Below are positions 1 through 9,154 of a stretch of DNA of 64,000 nt, one piece after another (positions within the stretch are counted from its first letter, which is position 1; every line of letters begins with the position of its first letter). Location: contig NZ_PUIV01000002.1 of NCBI RefSeq assembly GCF_003113265.1, positions 124,001 through 188,000 on the forward strand, in the 5' to 3' direction. The notes beneath the pieces were generated by a model. The model was not told the origin of the DNA. It ran no database searches and saw only the letters and a list, made by a program, of their open reading frames with translations. Made by a program: the position numbers and the translations under genes. This DNA comes from Methylosinus sporium. GTDB taxonomy: Bacteria; Pseudomonadota; Alphaproteobacteria; Rhizobiales; Beijerinckiaceae.

Positions 1-400
1 TGGCGGCGAGCTTCTCGGTCTGCTCGCTGATGTCGGCGACGATCTTGCCGGTCGCCTCCGTCGCCGCCTTGGTCGCCTGCTCGCTCGCGCTCTGGGCGGA
101 GACGAAGGCTTCCTTGGCGAGATTGGAGCACAGCTCGCCGACGCGCGAGGCGCGGGCGAAGAAATCGCCATAGGCGTTGCGGTAGAATTCCGACTGCAAT
201 TGCACGATGTCGTCGATCTTCTGCGCACGCATCAGCTTCTCGAAATAATTGCGGCTGTTGTCGAGCGATTGCTTGGAATAATCGGTCGCCTCCGCCGCTA
301 TGGCGCGCAGGCTCTTGGCCGTCGAGCTGGTCGCCGTGTTGAAGGCGTCGAGCTGATATTTTCCGAGATCGCGAAAATCGTCGAAATTCAGATTGGCCAT
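1..400 (-). CDS. Phasin family protein (C-terminus beyond window)
   Basis: The first 133 residues are visible; the gene runs off the left edge. The start is ATG at 400, preceded by a GGAGG ribosome site 6 nt upstream. The N-terminus (MANLNFDDFRDLGKYQLDAF) and the following Ala/Ser/Glu-rich amphipathic helix with a central F-E-K-L-x-x-A-Q-x-x-D segment match the phasin_2 family. Phasins coat polyhydroxyalkanoate granules in the cytoplasm and control their size. The visible part has no signal peptide and is predicted all-helical. The family call rests on the pattern of the N-terminal two thirds; which phasin paralogue this is cannot be told. Confidence 0.8.
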   Translation of the reverse strand, partial: MANLNFDDFRDLGKYQLDAFNTATSSTAKSLRAIAAEATDYSKQSLDNSRNYFEKLMRAQKIDDIVQLQSEFYRNAYGDFFARASRVGELCSNLAKEAFVSAQSASEQATKAATEATGKIVADISEQTEKLAA

Positions 401-555
401 CGGATCCTCCCGGCGGGTCGTCGCACGGGGAGGCGATGCGCTCCGACGCGACGCGCGCGACTCTGCTCGCTGTGCGATTCTCGGCAATGCGCGCCGCGAG
501 GGCAAATCGTGGAATCCACGTAATCGCGCTCGCGTTCGCGGCGCCCCGCGAGGGC
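401..555. other. Short intergenic gap, nothing recognised
   Basis: This gap lies between the phasin start and the kup stop, both on the minus strand. It must contain the phasin promoter. I see no clear terminator hairpin with a T-run after kup, and no sigma-70-like pair that I would defend. Confidence 0.4.
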
Positions 556-2508
556 TCAGATCGTCAGCTGAGCGCCGAGCTCCACCACGCGGTCGGTCGG
601 TATGGAGAAGAAGTCGGTGGCGTTGGCCGATTGCCGGGTCAAGGCCACGTAGAGCTTGTCCTGCCAGACCGGCATTTCGGAGGCCGGGCTCTCCTTGATC
701 GAGCGGCGGCCGAGGAAGAAGGAGGTCGTCATAATATCGTATTTGACGCCGGCCTTGCGCATCGCCGCCAGCGCCGCCGGCACGCGCGGACTTTCCATGA
801 AGCCGAAGTGCAAAGTCGCGCGGGTGAAGTCGGGCGCGAGCTTCTCGATCTCGAAGCGCTTGTCCGGCGCGACGCGCGGCGTGTCCTCCGTATTCACGCA
901 AATGACCAGCACGCGCTCGTGCAGCACTTTATTGTGCTTGAGATTGTGCAGCAGCGCCGTGGGCGCGACCTCGGGGTCGCTGGTCAGGAAGACGGCCGTG
1001 CCGGGCACGCGCGTCGGCTTGGATTTCCCCAGCATTGCGATGAGATCGCGGATGGGGATCGAATCGCGATGCGTCTTCTCGGCGAGCAGCGATGTGCCGC
1101 GCACCCAGGTCCACATCACCACCATGGAGCCGCCGCCGAGCAACAGCGGAACCCAACCGCCCTCGACCACCTTCATCAGATTGGCGGCCAGAAAGGCGAG
1201 ATCGACGGTCAGAAAGGCCAGGATGAACAGCGAGGCCGCCCACAGCGGCCAATGCCATTTGCGCCATACCACGATGAAGGCGAGCGCCGTCGTCGTCACC
1301 ATCGTGCCGGTGACGGCGATGCCATAGGCGGAGGCGAGCGCGCTCGAGCTCTTGAAGGTCGTGACCAGCACCAGCACGCCGATCAGCAGCAGCCGATTGA
1401 CGCGGCCGATATAGATCTGCCCCTCCTGCGTCGCGGAGGTGTGGGTGATCTCGAGACGCGGCAGCAGGCCGAGCTGTATCGCCTGGCGCACGATGGAGAA
1501 GGCGCCGGTGATCACCGCCTGGCTGGCGATGACCGTGGCGAGGGTCGAGAGAATGACGAGCGGCAGCAGCGCCCAGTCCGGCGCCAGCAGGAAGAAGGGA
1601 TTCTCGATCGCCTTGGGATCGGCGAGGATCAGCGCGCCCTGGCCGAGATAATTGAGGAACAGCGCCGGCAGCACAAAGAAAATCCAGGCGATCTGGATCG
1701 GCGCGCGGCCGAAATGGCCCATGTCGGCGTAGAGCGCCTCGGCGCCGGTGACGACGAGGAAGACCGAGCCCAGCACGGCGAAGCCGATCCAGCCATGGGT
1801 CAGCAGAAACATGAAGCCATGGCGCGGATCGAAGGCGCGCAGCACCTGCGGGGCATCGCCGATATGGGAGGCGCCGAGCGCCGCCATCACGATGAAGAAC
1901 ACCGCCATCACCGGGCCGAACAGGGCGGCGACGCGCGCCGTGCCATGGCTCTGCCCCCAGAACAGCGAGACGAGAATCGCCACTGTGATGGGGAAGACGA
2001 ATTCGCCGAATTTCGGATTGACGATCTCGAGGCCCTCGACCGCCGATAGCACGGAGATGGCCGGCGTGATGATGGCGTCGCCCGAGAACAGCGCCGCGCC
2101 GGCGACGCCGAGCAGGAAGACCGGGGTCGCGCGCCGCCCCAGCGCGCTCTGCGCCAGCGCCATCAGCGAGAGAATGCCGCCCTCGCCGCGGTTGTCGGCG
2201 CGCATCAGGAAGAACACATATTTCGCGGTGACGGTGAAGATCAGCGCGAAAATGAGCAGCGAGATCGTGCCGATGACGACATCCTCGCCGAGCCCGCCGG
2301 ATTTGGCGTGGGCGAGCGACTCGCGCAGCGCATAGAGCGGGCTGGTGCCGATGTCGCCATAGACGACGCCGATCGAGCCGATGATGAGGCCGGCGGCGTT
2401 CGCCGAGCTGTGGCCCTCGGCGACGGGCGCCGGCTGCGTCGCCGCCGCGCCCTCCGTGTCGCATCGAGAGGAAGAGCCCGCCGCGTCGCGCGGCACATTG
2501 GGATCCAT
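556..2508 (-). CDS. kup: Low-affinity potassium transporter Kup
   Basis: A 650-residue inner-membrane K+/H+ symporter of the KUP/HAK/KT family. The family hallmark G-V-V-Y-G-D-I-G-T-S-P-L-Y lies about 50 residues in, followed by about twelve hydrophobic segments and a cytoplasmic C-terminal domain of about 200 residues, which is the normal family architecture and length. I chose the ATG at 2508 (MDPNVPRDAAG) because a GAGGA site sits about 8 nt upstream; an in-frame ATG at 2529 would add 7 residues. It stands alone, with a 275-nt divergent gap to hpnB. Confidence 0.95.
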   Translation of the reverse strand: MDPNVPRDAAGSSSRCDTEGAAATQPAPVAEGHSSANAAGLIIGSIGVVYGDIGTSPLYALRESLAHAKSGGLGEDVVIGTISLLIFALIFTVTAKYVFFLMRADNRGEGGILSLMALAQSALGRRATPVFLLGVAGAALFSGDAIITPAISVLSAVEGLEIVNPKFGEFVFPITVAILVSLFWGQSHGTARVAALFGPVMAVFFIVMAALGASHIGDAPQVLRAFDPRHGFMFLLTHGWIGFAVLGSVFLVVTGAEALYADMGHFGRAPIQIAWIFFVLPALFLNYLGQGALILADPKAIENPFFLLAPDWALLPLVILSTLATVIASQAVITGAFSIVRQAIQLGLLPRLEITHTSATQEGQIYIGRVNRLLLIGVLVLVTTFKSSSALASAYGIAVTGTMVTTTALAFIVVWRKWHWPLWAASLFILAFLTVDLAFLAANLMKVVEGGWVPLLLGGGSMVVMWTWVRGTSLLAEKTHRDSIPIRDLIAMLGKSKPTRVPGTAVFLTSDPEVAPTALLHNLKHNKVLHERVLVICVNTEDTPRVAPDKRFEIEKLAPDFTRATLHFGFMESPRVPAALAAMRKAGVKYDIMTTSFFLGRRSIKESPASEMPVWQDKLYVALTRQSANATDFFSIPTDRVVELGAQLTI

Positions 2509-2783
2509 GGAAATTTCCTCGAAAGACATCGGAATGCGCGGGCTCCTCCGGCCCCTCGACATGCTGTTCGACAGGCTCGGACCCGGCTGCGCCGGCGCGG
2601 CGATATACGCCTGTTCCAGATAGAAGAGAAGCCGCCGCCGGCCATTTCTGAGGAAAATCCCGTAGACGCGGGCGCTTGCGACGCGCCGCCGTTGGCCGGG
2701 CTGGCCTCGCGGCCGCGGCGATGCTATGGCCGAGCTCTCGTCACATCGTCCCCGGCGGTCCCGGCGACGCGAACGCTCGAAAA

Positions 2784-3935
2784 ATGATCGCGATTACCCT
2801 CGCCGGCGCCGGCCTCGTCATCTGGCTCTATCTCCTGCTCGGCAATGGTGGCTTCTGGCGCCTCACCGAGCACGACCGCCGTTTCGCGCCCACGGGGGCG
2901 CTGGTTCCCCAGGGCGCGCGCGTCGTCGCCGTCATTCCGGCGCGCGACGAGGCGGATGTCGTCGCCATCGGCCTTCGATCTTTGTTCCGGCAGGAGTTTT
3001 CCGGCCGGCTCGAGATCGTCCTCGTCGATGACGAGAGCTCCGACGGCACGGCCGAGGTCGCCTGCGCCTGCGCCCGCGAGGAGGGCGCCGAGGATCGCCT
3101 CACCGTGCTCCAAGGTCGCCCGGAACAGGGCTGGACCGGCAAGCTAGCGGCGATGGACCGCGGCTTCGCTCATGTGCTCTCCTGCGGGGTCTCTCCCGAT
3201 TTCGTGCTGTTTTGTGACGCCGACATCGCCTTCGCCCCCGGCCTCGTCGAGCGGCTCGTCGCCGGGGCGGCGGCGCGCAGAACCGTGCTCTCCTCGCTGA
3301 TGGTCAAGCTGCGCTGCGAGAGCCTCGCCGAGCGCTGGTTCGTGCCGGCCTTCGTCTTCTTCTTCCAGATGCTCTACCCCTTCCCGCGCGTGAACGACCC
3401 GAAAAGCCCGGTCGCCGGGGCGGCGGGCGGGGTGATGCTGGTCCGCCCCGCGGCGCTGGAGGAGGCAGGCGGCCTCCAGCAGATCCGCGGCGCGCTGATC
3501 GACGATTGCGCGCTCGGCAAGCTCATGAAGAAGCAGGGGCTGATCTGGCTCGGCCTCACCGACGACGCCTGGAGCCTGCGGCCCTATCCGCATTGGCGCG
3601 ATATAGAGCAGATGGTGACGCGCTCCGCCTATGCGCAATTGGGCTATTCGCCCTGGCGGCTGGCCGGGGCGGTTCTCGGCATGGGCCTCGTCTATCTCGC
3701 GCCGCCCATTCTCGCCTTCGCGGCGCCGGAGCCGGCGGCTTATGTCGCGCTCGTCGCCTATCTATTGATGGCGCAGTCCTATATGCCGTCTCTGCGATTT
3801 TACGGACGCAATCGGCTCGGCGCCTTCGCCTTGCCGGCGGTCGCGGCCTGCTATACGTGGTTCACGCTATTGTCCGCGTGGCGGCACACACGCGGGCGCG
3901 GCGGCGCCTGGAAGGGCCGCTATCAGGCCCCCTGA
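2784..3935 (+). CDS. hpnB: Hopene-associated glycosyltransferase HpnB
   Basis: A 383-residue family-2 (GT-A fold) glycosyltransferase. An N-terminal membrane segment is followed by V-I-P-A-R-D-E-A, the sugar-nucleotide motif V-D-D-E-S-S-D-G-T, and F-C-D-A-D-I as the metal-binding D-x-D. The C-terminal 100 residues are membrane-spanning. It is identified as HpnB by overall layout and because it heads the hpnC-hpnD-hpnE genes. The start ATG at 2784 places the hydrophobic N-terminus at residue 1; longer in-frame starts would add an Arg-rich stretch that looks non-coding. HpnB's exact substrate in hopanoid side-chain building is not established. The next gene begins 19 nt downstream. Confidence 0.88.
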   Translation: MIAITLAGAGLVIWLYLLLGNGGFWRLTEHDRRFAPTGALVPQGARVVAVIPARDEADVVAIGLRSLFRQEFSGRLEIVLVDDESSDGTAEVACACAREEGAEDRLTVLQGRPEQGWTGKLAAMDRGFAHVLSCGVSPDFVLFCDADIAFAPGLVERLVAGAAARRTVLSSLMVKLRCESLAERWFVPAFVFFFQMLYPFPRVNDPKSPVAGAAGGVMLVRPAALEEAGGLQQIRGALIDDCALGKLMKKQGLIWLGLTDDAWSLRPYPHWRDIEQMVTRSAYAQLGYSPWRLAGAVLGMGLVYLAPPILAFAAPEPAAYVALVAYLLMAQSYMPSLRFYGRNRLGAFALPAVAACYTWFTLLSAWRHTRGRGGAWKGRYQAP

Positions 3936-3954
3936 GGAGGTTGAGCGAGATCAC

Positions 3955-4830
3955 ATGAGCGACATCGCCGCCACCGCTTCGGGGAAAGGCCATAAGGACG
4001 AGAATTTCCCCGTCGCCTCTCTGTTCGCGCCGCGCCATCGCGCGGCCGTCCTCGCCTTTTACGATTTCGTGCGCGCCGCGGACGATATCTCCGACCATGC
4101 GACGCTCCCCGGCGATCAGAAGATCGCCATGCTGGACCGCATGGAGGCGGCGCTGCTGGGCTCCGGCGAGGATATTCCCGTCGCCTCGCGGCTGCGCGCC
4201 GAGCTGGCCGAGCGCGGCCTCGAGCCCCGCCATGCGCAGGATCTGCTCATCGCCTTTCGCCGCGATGTGACGCAATTGCGCTATCGCGACTGGGACGATC
4301 TCATCGATTACTGCCGTTATTCGGCCATGCCGGTCGGCCGCTTCGTGCTGGACGTCCATGGCGAAGATCGCGCGCGGACATGGGGGCCGAACGACGCGCT
4401 CTGCGCCGCCTTGCAGATCATCAATCATCTGCAAGATTGCGCGAAAGATTATCGCAATCTCGATCGGGTCTATCTGCCGCAGGACATTCTCGCCGCCAAT
4501 GGAGCCGGCGTCGAGATGCTCGCCGCCGAGCGCGCCTCGCCGCAGCTCGCCGCGACCTTGCGCGCGCTGGCCGAACGCACGCAGGAGCTGCTGAAGGAGA
4601 GCGCGCCTTTCGCCGATCTCATCGCCGACACGCGCCTCGCCATGGAAGTGGGCGCGATCCAGCGCCTCGCCGAGACTCTCACCGCACGGCTACGCGTCGC
4701 CGATCCGCTGAGCGAGAAGGTCCACGCCTCCAAGCGCCAATATCTCCTCACGGCGCTCGCCGGCGCCGGGACCACTCTGCTGCGCCGGCTCGTCTCGCCG
4801 CGCGTCGCCGCCGCGAGCGTCGCGCCATGA
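3955..4830 (+). CDS. hpnC: Squalene synthase subunit HpnC
   Basis: A 291-residue trans-isoprenyl diphosphate synthase of the squalene/phytoene synthase family. In the HpnCDE route HpnD makes presqualene diphosphate from farnesyl diphosphate, HpnC converts it to hydroxysqualene and HpnE reduces that to squalene. Visible motifs are the first Asp-rich region (R-A-A-D-D-I-S-D-H, about residue 40) and the second (D-C-A-K-D-Y-R-N-L-D-R-V-Y-L-P, about residue 160). A GAGGAGG element lies upstream of the ATG. The stop overlaps the hpnD start in an ATGA, so the two are translationally coupled. Confidence 0.93.
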   Translation: MSDIAATASGKGHKDENFPVASLFAPRHRAAVLAFYDFVRAADDISDHATLPGDQKIAMLDRMEAALLGSGEDIPVASRLRAELAERGLEPRHAQDLLIAFRRDVTQLRYRDWDDLIDYCRYSAMPVGRFVLDVHGEDRARTWGPNDALCAALQIINHLQDCAKDYRNLDRVYLPQDILAANGAGVEMLAAERASPQLAATLRALAERTQELLKESAPFADLIADTRLAMEVGAIQRLAETLTARLRVADPLSEKVHASKRQYLLTALAGAGTTLLRRLVSPRVAAASVAP

Positions 4831-5690
4831 GCATGGAGACGATCGCCCCCGAGGCGCCGCGGGTCGCCGCGAAAAGCTCCTTCTATCTCGCCATGCGCAT
4901 TCTCGAGCCCGAGCGGCGCGATGCGATGTATGCGATCTACGGCTTCTGCCGCGCCGTCGACGACATTGCGGATGAGGAGGGCGACCGCGCCCTGCGCCTC
5001 TCCCAGCTCGACGATTGGCGGCGCGATCTCGATGCGCTCTATGCCGGCCGCACGCATCAGCGCTGCGCCGATCTGGCGCGGCCGGTGCGCCGCTTCGGCC
5101 TCGAGCGCGCCGATTTCGAGGCGGTCATAGACGGCATGGCCATGGATGTCGTCGAGGACATTCGCGCCCCGGAATGGGATCGGCTCGATCTCTATTGCGA
5201 TCATGTCGCGAGCGCCGTGGGGCGGCTCTCCGTGCGCGTCTTCGGTCTCGCCGACGAGGTGGACTGCGCCGCCGGCGCGTTGCCGACCAAGGCGCGAATG
5301 CTCGCCTATCACATGGGCCGCGCGCTGCAGCTCACCAATATTCTGCGCGATCTCGACGAGGACGAGGCGCGCGGGCGGCTCTATCTCCCGCGCGAGGCGC
5401 TGGAGGCCGCCGGCGTCGCGGATTTCTCGCGCGGCGCTGTGCTGGCGCATCCCGGCCTGCCGCAAGTCTGCGCGGCGGTGGCCGAGCGTGCGCGCAAGCA
5501 TTATGCGGAGTCGGAGCTGCTGATGCGCGTCTCGCCGCAGAGCGCGGTGAAGGCGCCCTATCTGATGGCGACGGCCTATCGCTCGGTTCTCGACCGTCTG
5601 GTGGCGCGCGGCTTCGCGCCGCCGCGCGCGCCGGTCTCCGCCTCGCGGACGAAAGTCCTGCTGGCCCTGCTCAGATTCGCGCTGACGTGA
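4827..5690 (+). CDS. hpnD: Presqualene diphosphate synthase HpnD
   Basis: A 287-residue member of the same fold as HpnC. It carries the classic Asp-rich motifs F-C-R-A-V-D-D-I-A-D-E-E and L-R-D-L-D-E-D-E-A-R-G-R-L-Y-L-P. It condenses two farnesyl diphosphates to presqualene diphosphate. The ATG at 4827 overlaps the hpnC stop by 4 nt. The stop TGA at 5688-5690 is itself embedded in the GTG start of hpnE, giving a chain of coupled genes. Confidence 0.95.
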   Translation: MSMETIAPEAPRVAAKSSFYLAMRILEPERRDAMYAIYGFCRAVDDIADEEGDRALRLSQLDDWRRDLDALYAGRTHQRCADLARPVRRFGLERADFEAVIDGMAMDVVEDIRAPEWDRLDLYCDHVASAVGRLSVRVFGLADEVDCAAGALPTKARMLAYHMGRALQLTNILRDLDEDEARGRLYLPREALEAAGVADFSRGAVLAHPGLPQVCAAVAERARKHYAESELLMRVSPQSAVKAPYLMATAYRSVLDRLVARGFAPPRAPVSASRTKVLLALLRFALT

Positions 5691-6931
5691 GCGGAACCGC
5701 CCATATCATCGGCGCCGGTCTCGCCGGACTTTCCTGCGCCATTCGCCTGACCGATGAAGGCCGCAGCGTCGCGCTCTATGAGGCCGCGCGCATGGCGGGC
5801 GGGCGCTGCCGCTCCTATCATGATTCCAGCCTCGATCTCACTATCGACAATGGCAATCATCTGCTGCTCTCCGGCAACGCCACGGCGCTGGATTACGCCC
5901 GCCGCATTGGCTCGGTGGATGAGCTGGTCGGGCCGAAGGAATGCGCCTTCGACTTTTTGGACACGCGCGACGGAACGCGCTGGCGCATGAGGCCGAACGC
6001 CTCGCGCCTGCCCTGGTGGATTTTCGTGGCGGATCGGCGCGCGCCCGGCACGGCGCCGGGTGATTATCTCGGCGCGATCGGCATTCTCCTCGCCAAAAAG
6101 GGCGCGACCATCGGCGAGGCGATGAAATGCTCGGGCGTGCTCTATGAGCGGCTGTGGGGGCCGGTTCTGCTCTCCGCGCTCAACACGGAGCCGCGCTGCT
6201 CCTCCGCCGCTCTCGCCGCCGCCGTGCTGCGCGAGACGCTGGCCGCAGGCGGCGGCGCCTGCCGTCCGTTGGTCGCGCGGCGCGGGCTCGGAACGGCTTT
6301 CATCGAGCCGGCGCTGACCACTCTCGCCGCGCGCGGAGCCGCGCCGCGCTTCGCCGCGCGGCTGAAGGGAATCGAATTTTCGGGCGAGCGCGCCACAGCG
6401 CTCGATTTCGGCGACGAGAAAATCGCGCTCGGCGAGAATGATCGCATCGTTCTCGCCGTCCCGCCCTGGGCGGCGCAGGAGCTCGTTCCGGGCCTCGTCG
6501 CGCCGGATGATTTCCGCGGCATCGTCAATGCGCATTTCAAGATCGCGCCGCCCCCTGGCCAGCCGGCGCTGCTCGGCATGATCGGCTCGCTCACCGAATG
6601 GCTGTTCGCTTTCGAGGATCGCCTTTCGGTGACGATCAGCGGCGCCGATCGGCTGATGGACGATTCGCGCGAGAGCCTGGCCGAGCGCATATGGGCCGAG
6701 GTCGCCGCCGCTGCCGGCCTGCCGGCGGAGTTGCCGCAATGGCAGATCGTGAAGGAAAAGCGCGCCACTTTCGCCGCGACGCCGGCGCAGCAGGAGCGCC
6801 GCCCCGGCGCGGTGACGCGCTGGCGCAATCTCTTCCTTTCCGGCGATTGGACCGCGACCGGGCTTCCGGCGACGATCGAAGGCGCGATCAGATCGGGCTA
6901 TCGCGCGGCGGAACTGGCGGCGCGGTCGTAA
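5687..6931 (+). CDS. hpnE: Hydroxysqualene dehydroxylase HpnE (FAD-dependent)
   Basis: A 414-residue FAD-binding amine-oxidase/desaturase-like enzyme that finishes squalene formation. The dinucleotide-binding motif I-I-G-A-G-L-A-G-L-S-C-A starts at residue 6. The C-terminal FAD motif (L-F-L-S-G-D-W-T-A-T-G-L-P-A-T-I-E-G-A) is intact. The start is GTG at 5687 inside a GTGA overlap with hpnD; this puts the Rossmann motif at the usual distance from the N-terminus, whereas upstream in-frame sequence is the shadow of hpnD. No squalene-hopene cyclase (hpnF/shc) follows; the next gene is convergent. Confidence 0.94.
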   Translation: MSGTAHIIGAGLAGLSCAIRLTDEGRSVALYEAARMAGGRCRSYHDSSLDLTIDNGNHLLLSGNATALDYARRIGSVDELVGPKECAFDFLDTRDGTRWRMRPNASRLPWWIFVADRRAPGTAPGDYLGAIGILLAKKGATIGEAMKCSGVLYERLWGPVLLSALNTEPRCSSAALAAAVLRETLAAGGGACRPLVARRGLGTAFIEPALTTLAARGAAPRFAARLKGIEFSGERATALDFGDEKIALGENDRIVLAVPPWAAQELVPGLVAPDDFRGIVNAHFKIAPPPGQPALLGMIGSLTEWLFAFEDRLSVTISGADRLMDDSRESLAERIWAEVAAAAGLPAELPQWQIVKEKRATFAATPAQQERRPGAVTRWRNLFLSGDWTATGLPATIEGAIRSGYRAAELAARS

Positions 6932-6958
6932 AAATCCCGGCTCCCCGGCAGGGAGCTG

Positions 6959-8368
6959 TCATCGGTAAGCGGCGAGACGCTCTGCGTCGCTGGCCGGCGC
7001 ATTTTTCGAAAGGCGCGTGAGGCGCAGCGGCAGCCGGCCTTTCGGCCGCGTGGCGAAAGTCGGCGCCAGCTCCAGCCGATGGCCGGGAACGGTGTCGAAA
7101 CGAAACTCGCGCAGCAGAGTGGCGACGATGGTCGCCATTTCGGTGAGCGCGAAGCCCATGCCGACGCAAATGCGCGGCCCCGCGCCGAAGGGCAGATAGG
7201 CGTAGCGATGGCGCGCCTTCACCTTCTCCGGCGCGAAACGGTCGGGATCGAAGCCGGTCGGCTCGTCCCACAGTTTCTCGTGCCGATGCAGGCACCAAGT
7301 GAGCACATAGACCGGCTCCTTCGCGGCGACGCGATAGGGGCCGAGCGTCGTATCCTCACGCGGCTGGCGGCCGAGCGCCGCGAAAGGCGGGAAGAGCCGC
7401 ATCGATTCCTGCAGGACCTGCCGCGTGAAGGTGAGATTTTCGACCGTCTCCGGCGTGATCTCGCCGTCGCCGGCGACGCGCTCCGCCTCCTCGCGGGCGC
7501 GCTCCTGCGTCGCCTGATCCTTGGCCAGCAGCCAGAAGGTCCAGGCCAGCGCGACGGCGGAGGTCTCATGGCCGGCGAGCAGAAAGCCGTGCAGATTGGC
7601 GACGAGCTCGGAGTCGGTCATCACGCGCCCGCTCTCCGGGTCTTTGGCGGAGAGCAGCAGGCCCATTATGTCGCGCGTCGCCTCGGGCCGGGCGCGGCGC
7701 TCGGCGAGCAGCTTCACCGTCTCCTCATGCAGGAAGCGCGAGCCGGCGCGCGCCGAAAGCAGGCCCGGATAGGGCGCCCAATCCGGCGGCAGGCGGAACA
7801 TCACCGCCAGCATTCGCCAACCGAAACTGCCGAGAACCGGCCGCAGCGCCGCGATGAAGCCCTCGCTGTCGAAATTCTCGGACGCGCCGAAGACGGCCTT
7901 CTCGATGACGGCGAAGGTCGTGCGCGACATGGCCTCGGTGATCTCCACCTCGGCGCCGTCGCCGAGCCGGCGCCATTCGGCGGCCTGCGCCCGCGCGCAG
8001 CCGACAAAAAAGGGCACGAGCGCCAGAATATTCTCGTAACGAAAGGCCGGCGAGATGGCGCGCCGCTGCCATTTCCATTCGGCGCCTTCCGAGAAGAACA
8101 GCGTGTCGCCCTCGACCGGCCCGCGCAGCGCCTTGCTCGCTATGTCGTCGCGGCGAAACGCCTCGGCGCGCGTGACCAGAAGCTCCTCGATCAGCTCGGG
8201 GCTGACGACATAATGCATTCGCGGGAAGAACGGCCAAAGCCCATCGGCGGAGAAAAAGTCGGTCCGATACGCCTCGGGCGCGTAATTCTCGAGGTAATTG
8301 CGCGATACGGCGAGAAACGAAGGCTTTTCCCGCGGCGTGAAAGGGGAAAAATCGGGATCGTGAAACAT
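6959..8368 (-). CDS. Cytochrome P450
   Basis: A 469-residue soluble P450 monooxygenase. Visible signatures are the I-helix oxygen-binding motif A-G-H-E-T-S-A, the K-helix E-S-M-R, and the heme-ligand loop F-G-A-G-P-R-I-C-V-G with Cys401 as the thiolate ligand. There is no N-terminal membrane anchor. The start ATG at 8368 has a GGAGAG site upstream. The overall pattern resembles fatty-acid or alkane/terpene hydroxylating bacterial P450s, but I cannot name a substrate. It is convergent with hpnE (27-nt gap) and divergent from a TetR gene. It could act on a hopanoid or an aliphatic compound, but that is inference from position only. No ferredoxin partner is adjacent. Confidence 0.95.
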   Translation of the reverse strand: MFHDPDFSPFTPREKPSFLAVSRNYLENYAPEAYRTDFFSADGLWPFFPRMHYVVSPELIEELLVTRAEAFRRDDIASKALRGPVEGDTLFFSEGAEWKWQRRAISPAFRYENILALVPFFVGCARAQAAEWRRLGDGAEVEITEAMSRTTFAVIEKAVFGASENFDSEGFIAALRPVLGSFGWRMLAVMFRLPPDWAPYPGLLSARAGSRFLHEETVKLLAERRARPEATRDIMGLLLSAKDPESGRVMTDSELVANLHGFLLAGHETSAVALAWTFWLLAKDQATQERAREEAERVAGDGEITPETVENLTFTRQVLQESMRLFPPFAALGRQPREDTTLGPYRVAAKEPVYVLTWCLHRHEKLWDEPTGFDPDRFAPEKVKARHRYAYLPFGAGPRICVGMGFALTEMATIVATLLREFRFDTVPGHRLELAPTFATRPKGRLPLRLTRLSKNAPASDAERLAAYR

Positions 8369-8398
8369 CGCTGGCTCTCCATCGAAAGCGTCGATCCC

Positions 8399-8421
8399 GC
8401 ATACCATACCAAACAGTATGC
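8399..8421. promoter_or_regulatory. Candidate TetR operator between P450 and TetR genes
   Basis: Two nested inverted repeats lie here: GCATAC (8399-8404) with GTATGC (8416-8421), and CATAC (8405-8409) with GTATG (8416-8420). The core CATACCAAACAGTATG resembles the CATACC-n4-GGTATG type of operator used by many TetR-family repressors. It is 31 nt upstream of the P450 start and 56 nt upstream of the TetR start, a position where one bound dimer could cover both promoters. Confidence 0.65.
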
Positions 8422-8476
8422 TTTTGGCAACCGGCAGATTGGCATGTAACGTGGCGCGAGCACCGGGCCAGGACGA

Positions 8477-9037
8477 ATGAGCAGCAGCGCGCGATTCAAA
8501 AAGGAGGATTGGCTGGGGCTCGGCGCCGGCCTGCTGGCCGAGGAGGGGCCGGCGGCGCTCACCGTCGAGCGGCTGACCGCGGCGGCGCGGCGCACCAAGG
8601 GCAGCTTCTACCATCATTTCGCCGATCGTGACGCCTTCCTGCGCGCGCTGATGGAGCGCTGGCGCGTTCAGGCGATCGATGTCGCCAGCGCCCGCTATGC
8701 GCAGGACACTTCGCCCAAGGCATGGCGAAAGCTGCTGCGCGAGGGGCCGTTCGAGATCGACTTTCGCTTCGAGCGCGAGGTGCGGCGGCTCGCGGCGAGC
8801 GAGCCGATCGTGCGGGCGATGCTCCACGAGATCGATCAATCCCGCATCCATGGCCTCGCCTGCGTGCTGACGCAGATGCGGCCGGACATAGACGATCCGC
8901 ACGCTTTCGCCGCAATTCAATATGCGACCGTGGTCGGCCTGCAATGGTTGATCGACGACCCGCATGATCCGCGCATCGCAGCCATTTGCCGGACCGGAAA
9001 CCGGCTGTTCGGCATAGACGAGCCGGACGCGGAATGA
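8477..9037 (+). CDS. TetR/AcrR family transcriptional regulator
   Basis: A 186-residue one-component regulator. The N-terminal helix-turn-helix is clear (A-L-T-V-E-R-L-T-A-A-A-R-R-T-K-G-S-F-Y-H, followed by H-F-A-D-R-D-A-F-L), about residues 28-58, with a divergent ligand-binding C-terminal domain. It is transcribed away from the P450 gene with a palindromic candidate operator between them, the usual arrangement for a TetR repressor controlling its neighbour and itself. The inducer is unknown. Confidence 0.92.
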   Translation: MSSSARFKKEDWLGLGAGLLAEEGPAALTVERLTAAARRTKGSFYHHFADRDAFLRALMERWRVQAIDVASARYAQDTSPKAWRKLLREGPFEIDFRFEREVRRLAASEPIVRAMLHEIDQSRIHGLACVLTQMRPDIDDPHAFAAIQYATVVGLQWLIDDPHDPRIAAICRTGNRLFGIDEPDAE

Positions 9038-9154
9038 CCGCCCGGGAGCCGTCTCCTTCCCGGAACGGTTGCGTCCTCCCGCGATTGGCGGCATTTAGAA
9101 AAAATCCTGTCACCCGCGGCCCGCCGGGCCCGCCCTTGAAAAGAGCGAGAGAGA

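Noticed and set aside
436-2049. Long plus-strand frame opposite kup
   Set aside because: His/Arg/Glu-rich translation typical of the antisense of a GC-rich membrane-protein gene; the minus strand carries an unmistakable Kup.
6938-6957. Small GCTCCC/GGGAGC hairpin between convergent hpnE and P450 genes
   Set aside because: Only six base pairs and no T-run; too weak to call a terminator.
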